Shown here: positions 6,695 to 7,699 of the stretch, piece by piece
Numbering within the stretch: the first letter of the stretch is position 1
How the letters are laid out: each line of letters begins with the position of its first letter
Origin: Elusimicrobiota bacterium
Lineage (GTDB): Bacteria; Elusimicrobiota; Elusimicrobia; FEN-1173
Length of the DNA: 7,699 nt
Assembly (NCBI GenBank): GCA_003158755.1
Contig: PMLF01000049.1
Location: 1-7,699 of the forward strand
Direction of reading: 5' to 3'
Notes under the pieces: model-generated
What the model saw: only the letters and a program-made list of their open reading frames with translations
The model's database searches: none
What the model was told of the DNA's origin: nothing
Made by a program: the position numbers and the translations under genes

Positions 6695-6723
6695 TCACCC
6701 TTCGACAGGCTCAGGGTGAGCGG
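6695..6723 (-). repeat. REP-like palindromic element, right inverted copy
   Basis: Inverted partner of the element at 6646-6674. On the plus strand it has TCACCCT (6695-6701) paired perfectly with AGGGTGA (6713-6719). The stem extends by a G-U and a G-C pair to 6693 and 6721. On the minus strand the core is TGAGCCTGTCGAAG. The spacer between copies is 20 bp (6675-6694), and the head-to-head arrangement matches the paired units known as BIMEs. The rest of the 174-bp xerC-topA gap (6724-6802) shows only a 5-bp stem, GGAGA/TCTCC, at 6767-6780 without a U-run, so no convincing terminator or promoter is called there. Confidence 0.8.
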
Positions 6724-6802
6724 AGAGGGAGGCATTACTTTTACAAAGATCAATAGTGTTGAGACTGGAGAGGAATCTCCGCGAACCGCCGGGCCGGTCC
6801 CT

Positions 6803-7699
6803 TTAGGCCTCACTTTTCTCTTTTCCCGGAACCGCTTCTTCGCCCTCCGCTCCCTCTTTAGGGAACGGTTTGATATTGCGGCAGCGGGGGAACCCGGAGC
6901 AGGCCAGGAAGGGTCCGCGCTTGCCGATCCTCTTCCACATCATCCGTCCGCACTTGACGCACTTGTGTTCCGTGGCCTCGGGGGCGGGCCGGATGATCTT
7001 GACGCCGTCTTTGTCGACGGAAAACGTGGTCTTGCATTCGGGGTAGGCGGGGCAGGCCAGGAACCGCACGCGTCCGCGGACTTTGAGGACCATTTTCTTC
7101 CCGCACTTGGGGCAGATTTCCTCCGTCTCTTGGGGAACGATCTTTTGTCCGTTCCGGTCCACGGGGAACGTGACCTTGCAGGCCGGATAACCCGAGCACG
7201 CCAGGTACCGGCCGAACCGGTTCTCCCGCAAGGACATCTTCGAACCGCATTTGGGGCATTTCTCGTCGGTTTCCTGGGACCGGACCTCGACGCGGCCCAT
7301 GGCCTTGTCGGCTTCGGCTAGGGTCTCTTCGAAAGGAACATAGAAATCCGAAAGGACTTTTTTCCAGTCGGCGTCGCCCTCGGCGACGGAATCCAACTGA
7401 TCCTCCATCTTGGCGGTGAAATCCACGCTGACGATCCCCGGGAAATGCTTCACCAATTGCTGGTCGACGGTGCGTCCCAGGTCCGTCGGATAAAAGCGCC
7501 GTTCTTCCAGGCGCACGTACCCGCGCTCCACGATCGTGTGCATGATGGGCGCGTAGGTCGACGGACGGCCGATGCCGTGCTCCTCCAACGTTTTCACCAG
7601 GCTCGCCTCGTTGAAGCGCGGAGGCGGCTCGGTGAAATGCTGTTCCGGTTTGATGGCCTTGAACTTCAGTTGTTCGCCTTCGGTCACCAGCGGCAGGCG
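6803..7699 (-). CDS. topA: DNA topoisomerase I, C-terminal 298 residues (5' end outside window)
   Basis: Type IA topoisomerase relaxes negative supercoils by passing single strands through a transient tyrosine-linked break. The visible part begins in the last section of the core. Near its start it has QHFTEPPPRFNEASLVKTLE (20-39, counting from the window edge) and GIGRPSTYAPIM (42-53), both highly conserved in TopA. The active-site tyrosine and TOPRIM domain lie upstream, outside the window. Three C-terminal zinc fingers follow, each C-x2-C-x16-C-x5-C: Cys148/151/168/174, Cys196/199/216/222 and Cys247/250/267/273. These bind single-stranded DNA and, in E. coli, contact RNA polymerase. All twelve cysteines are intact. 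The tail after the third finger is short and charged (Glu/Lys/Gly-rich). The gene is followed by xerC on the same strand after a 174-bp gap with two palindromic repeats, a neighbourhood seen in many bacteria. Confidence 0.97.
   Translation of the reverse strand, partial: RLPLVTEGEQLKFKAIKPEQHFTEPPPRFNEASLVKTLEEHGIGRPSTYAPIMHTIVERGYVRLEERRFYPTDLGRTVDQQLVKHFPGIVSVDFTAKMEDQLDSVAEGDADWKKVLSDFYVPFEETLAEADKAMGRVEVRSQETDEKCPKCGSKMSLRENRFGRYLACSGYPACKVTFPVDRNGQKIVPQETEEICPKCGKKMVLKVRGRVRFLACPAYPECKTTFSVDKDGVKIIRPAPEATEHKCVKCGRMMWKRIGKRGPFLACSGFPRCRNIKPFPKEGAEGEEAVPGKEKSEA

Noticed and set aside
6767..6780. GGAGA/TCTCC hairpin as a topA terminator
   Set aside because: It has a 5-bp stem with no U-tract on the minus strand; too weak to call.
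6625..6813. Minus-strand open frame of 62 codons across the xerC-topA gap
   Set aside because: Its peptide (LSLSKGE and LRQAQHER stretches) is the translation of the two palindromic repeats, a known type of spurious prediction; it has no homology-like features and overlaps the ends of topA and xerC.

Overview
The window is a stretch of ordinary bacterial chromosome. It is GC-rich (roughly 60-65 % by eye), densely coded, and contains no phage, plasmid, CRISPR, tRNA or rRNA genes that I can see. The phylum cannot be fixed from the sequence alone. The topA-xerC order is common to many bacteria (for example Firmicutes). The paired palindromes with a TGAGCYTGTCGAAG core are a repeat type I recall from GC-rich and environmental genomes. 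The TPR, CHASE-like and UBA-like proteins suggest a little-studied lineage; Elusimicrobiota or a similar candidate phylum is a guess only.

Layout from left to right: (1) Positions 1-2714, minus strand, read right to left: a small NYN/PIN-like ribonuclease gene of the YacP/Rae1 type, sfsA overlapping it by 16 bp, a 118-bp gap with a perfect extended -10 promoter, and the first 481 codons of transketolase, which leaves the window at position 1. (2) Positions 2715-2762: a 48-bp divergent promoter region with a palindrome. (3) Positions 2763-4792, plus strand: a two-gene operon of an exported TPR protein and a membrane protein with a CHASE-like extracytoplasmic sensor domain and no output domain, joined by an ATGA overlap. 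(4) Positions 4731-7699, minus strand, read right to left: the C-terminal part of DNA topoisomerase I with three four-cysteine zinc fingers, a gap holding a REP-like inverted pair, the tyrosine recombinase xerC, and an unrecognised protein with a UBA-like N-terminus that starts inside the xerC stop codon (GTGA). The last gene runs tail to tail into the CHASE-like gene with a 62-bp overlap.

How the genes relate: topA and xerC both serve chromosome topology and segregation. The YacP-like RNase and SfsA form a translationally coupled pair of nucleic-acid enzymes. Transketolase is central carbon metabolism with its own promoter. The TPR/CHASE-like pair looks like an envelope module that senses something outside the cytoplasm, with no signalling partner encoded in the window. 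I found no complete new system. The items most worth a second look are the compensatory REP pair beside the xerC start, the output-less CHASE-like protein with its TPR partner, and the UBA-like gene following xerC.
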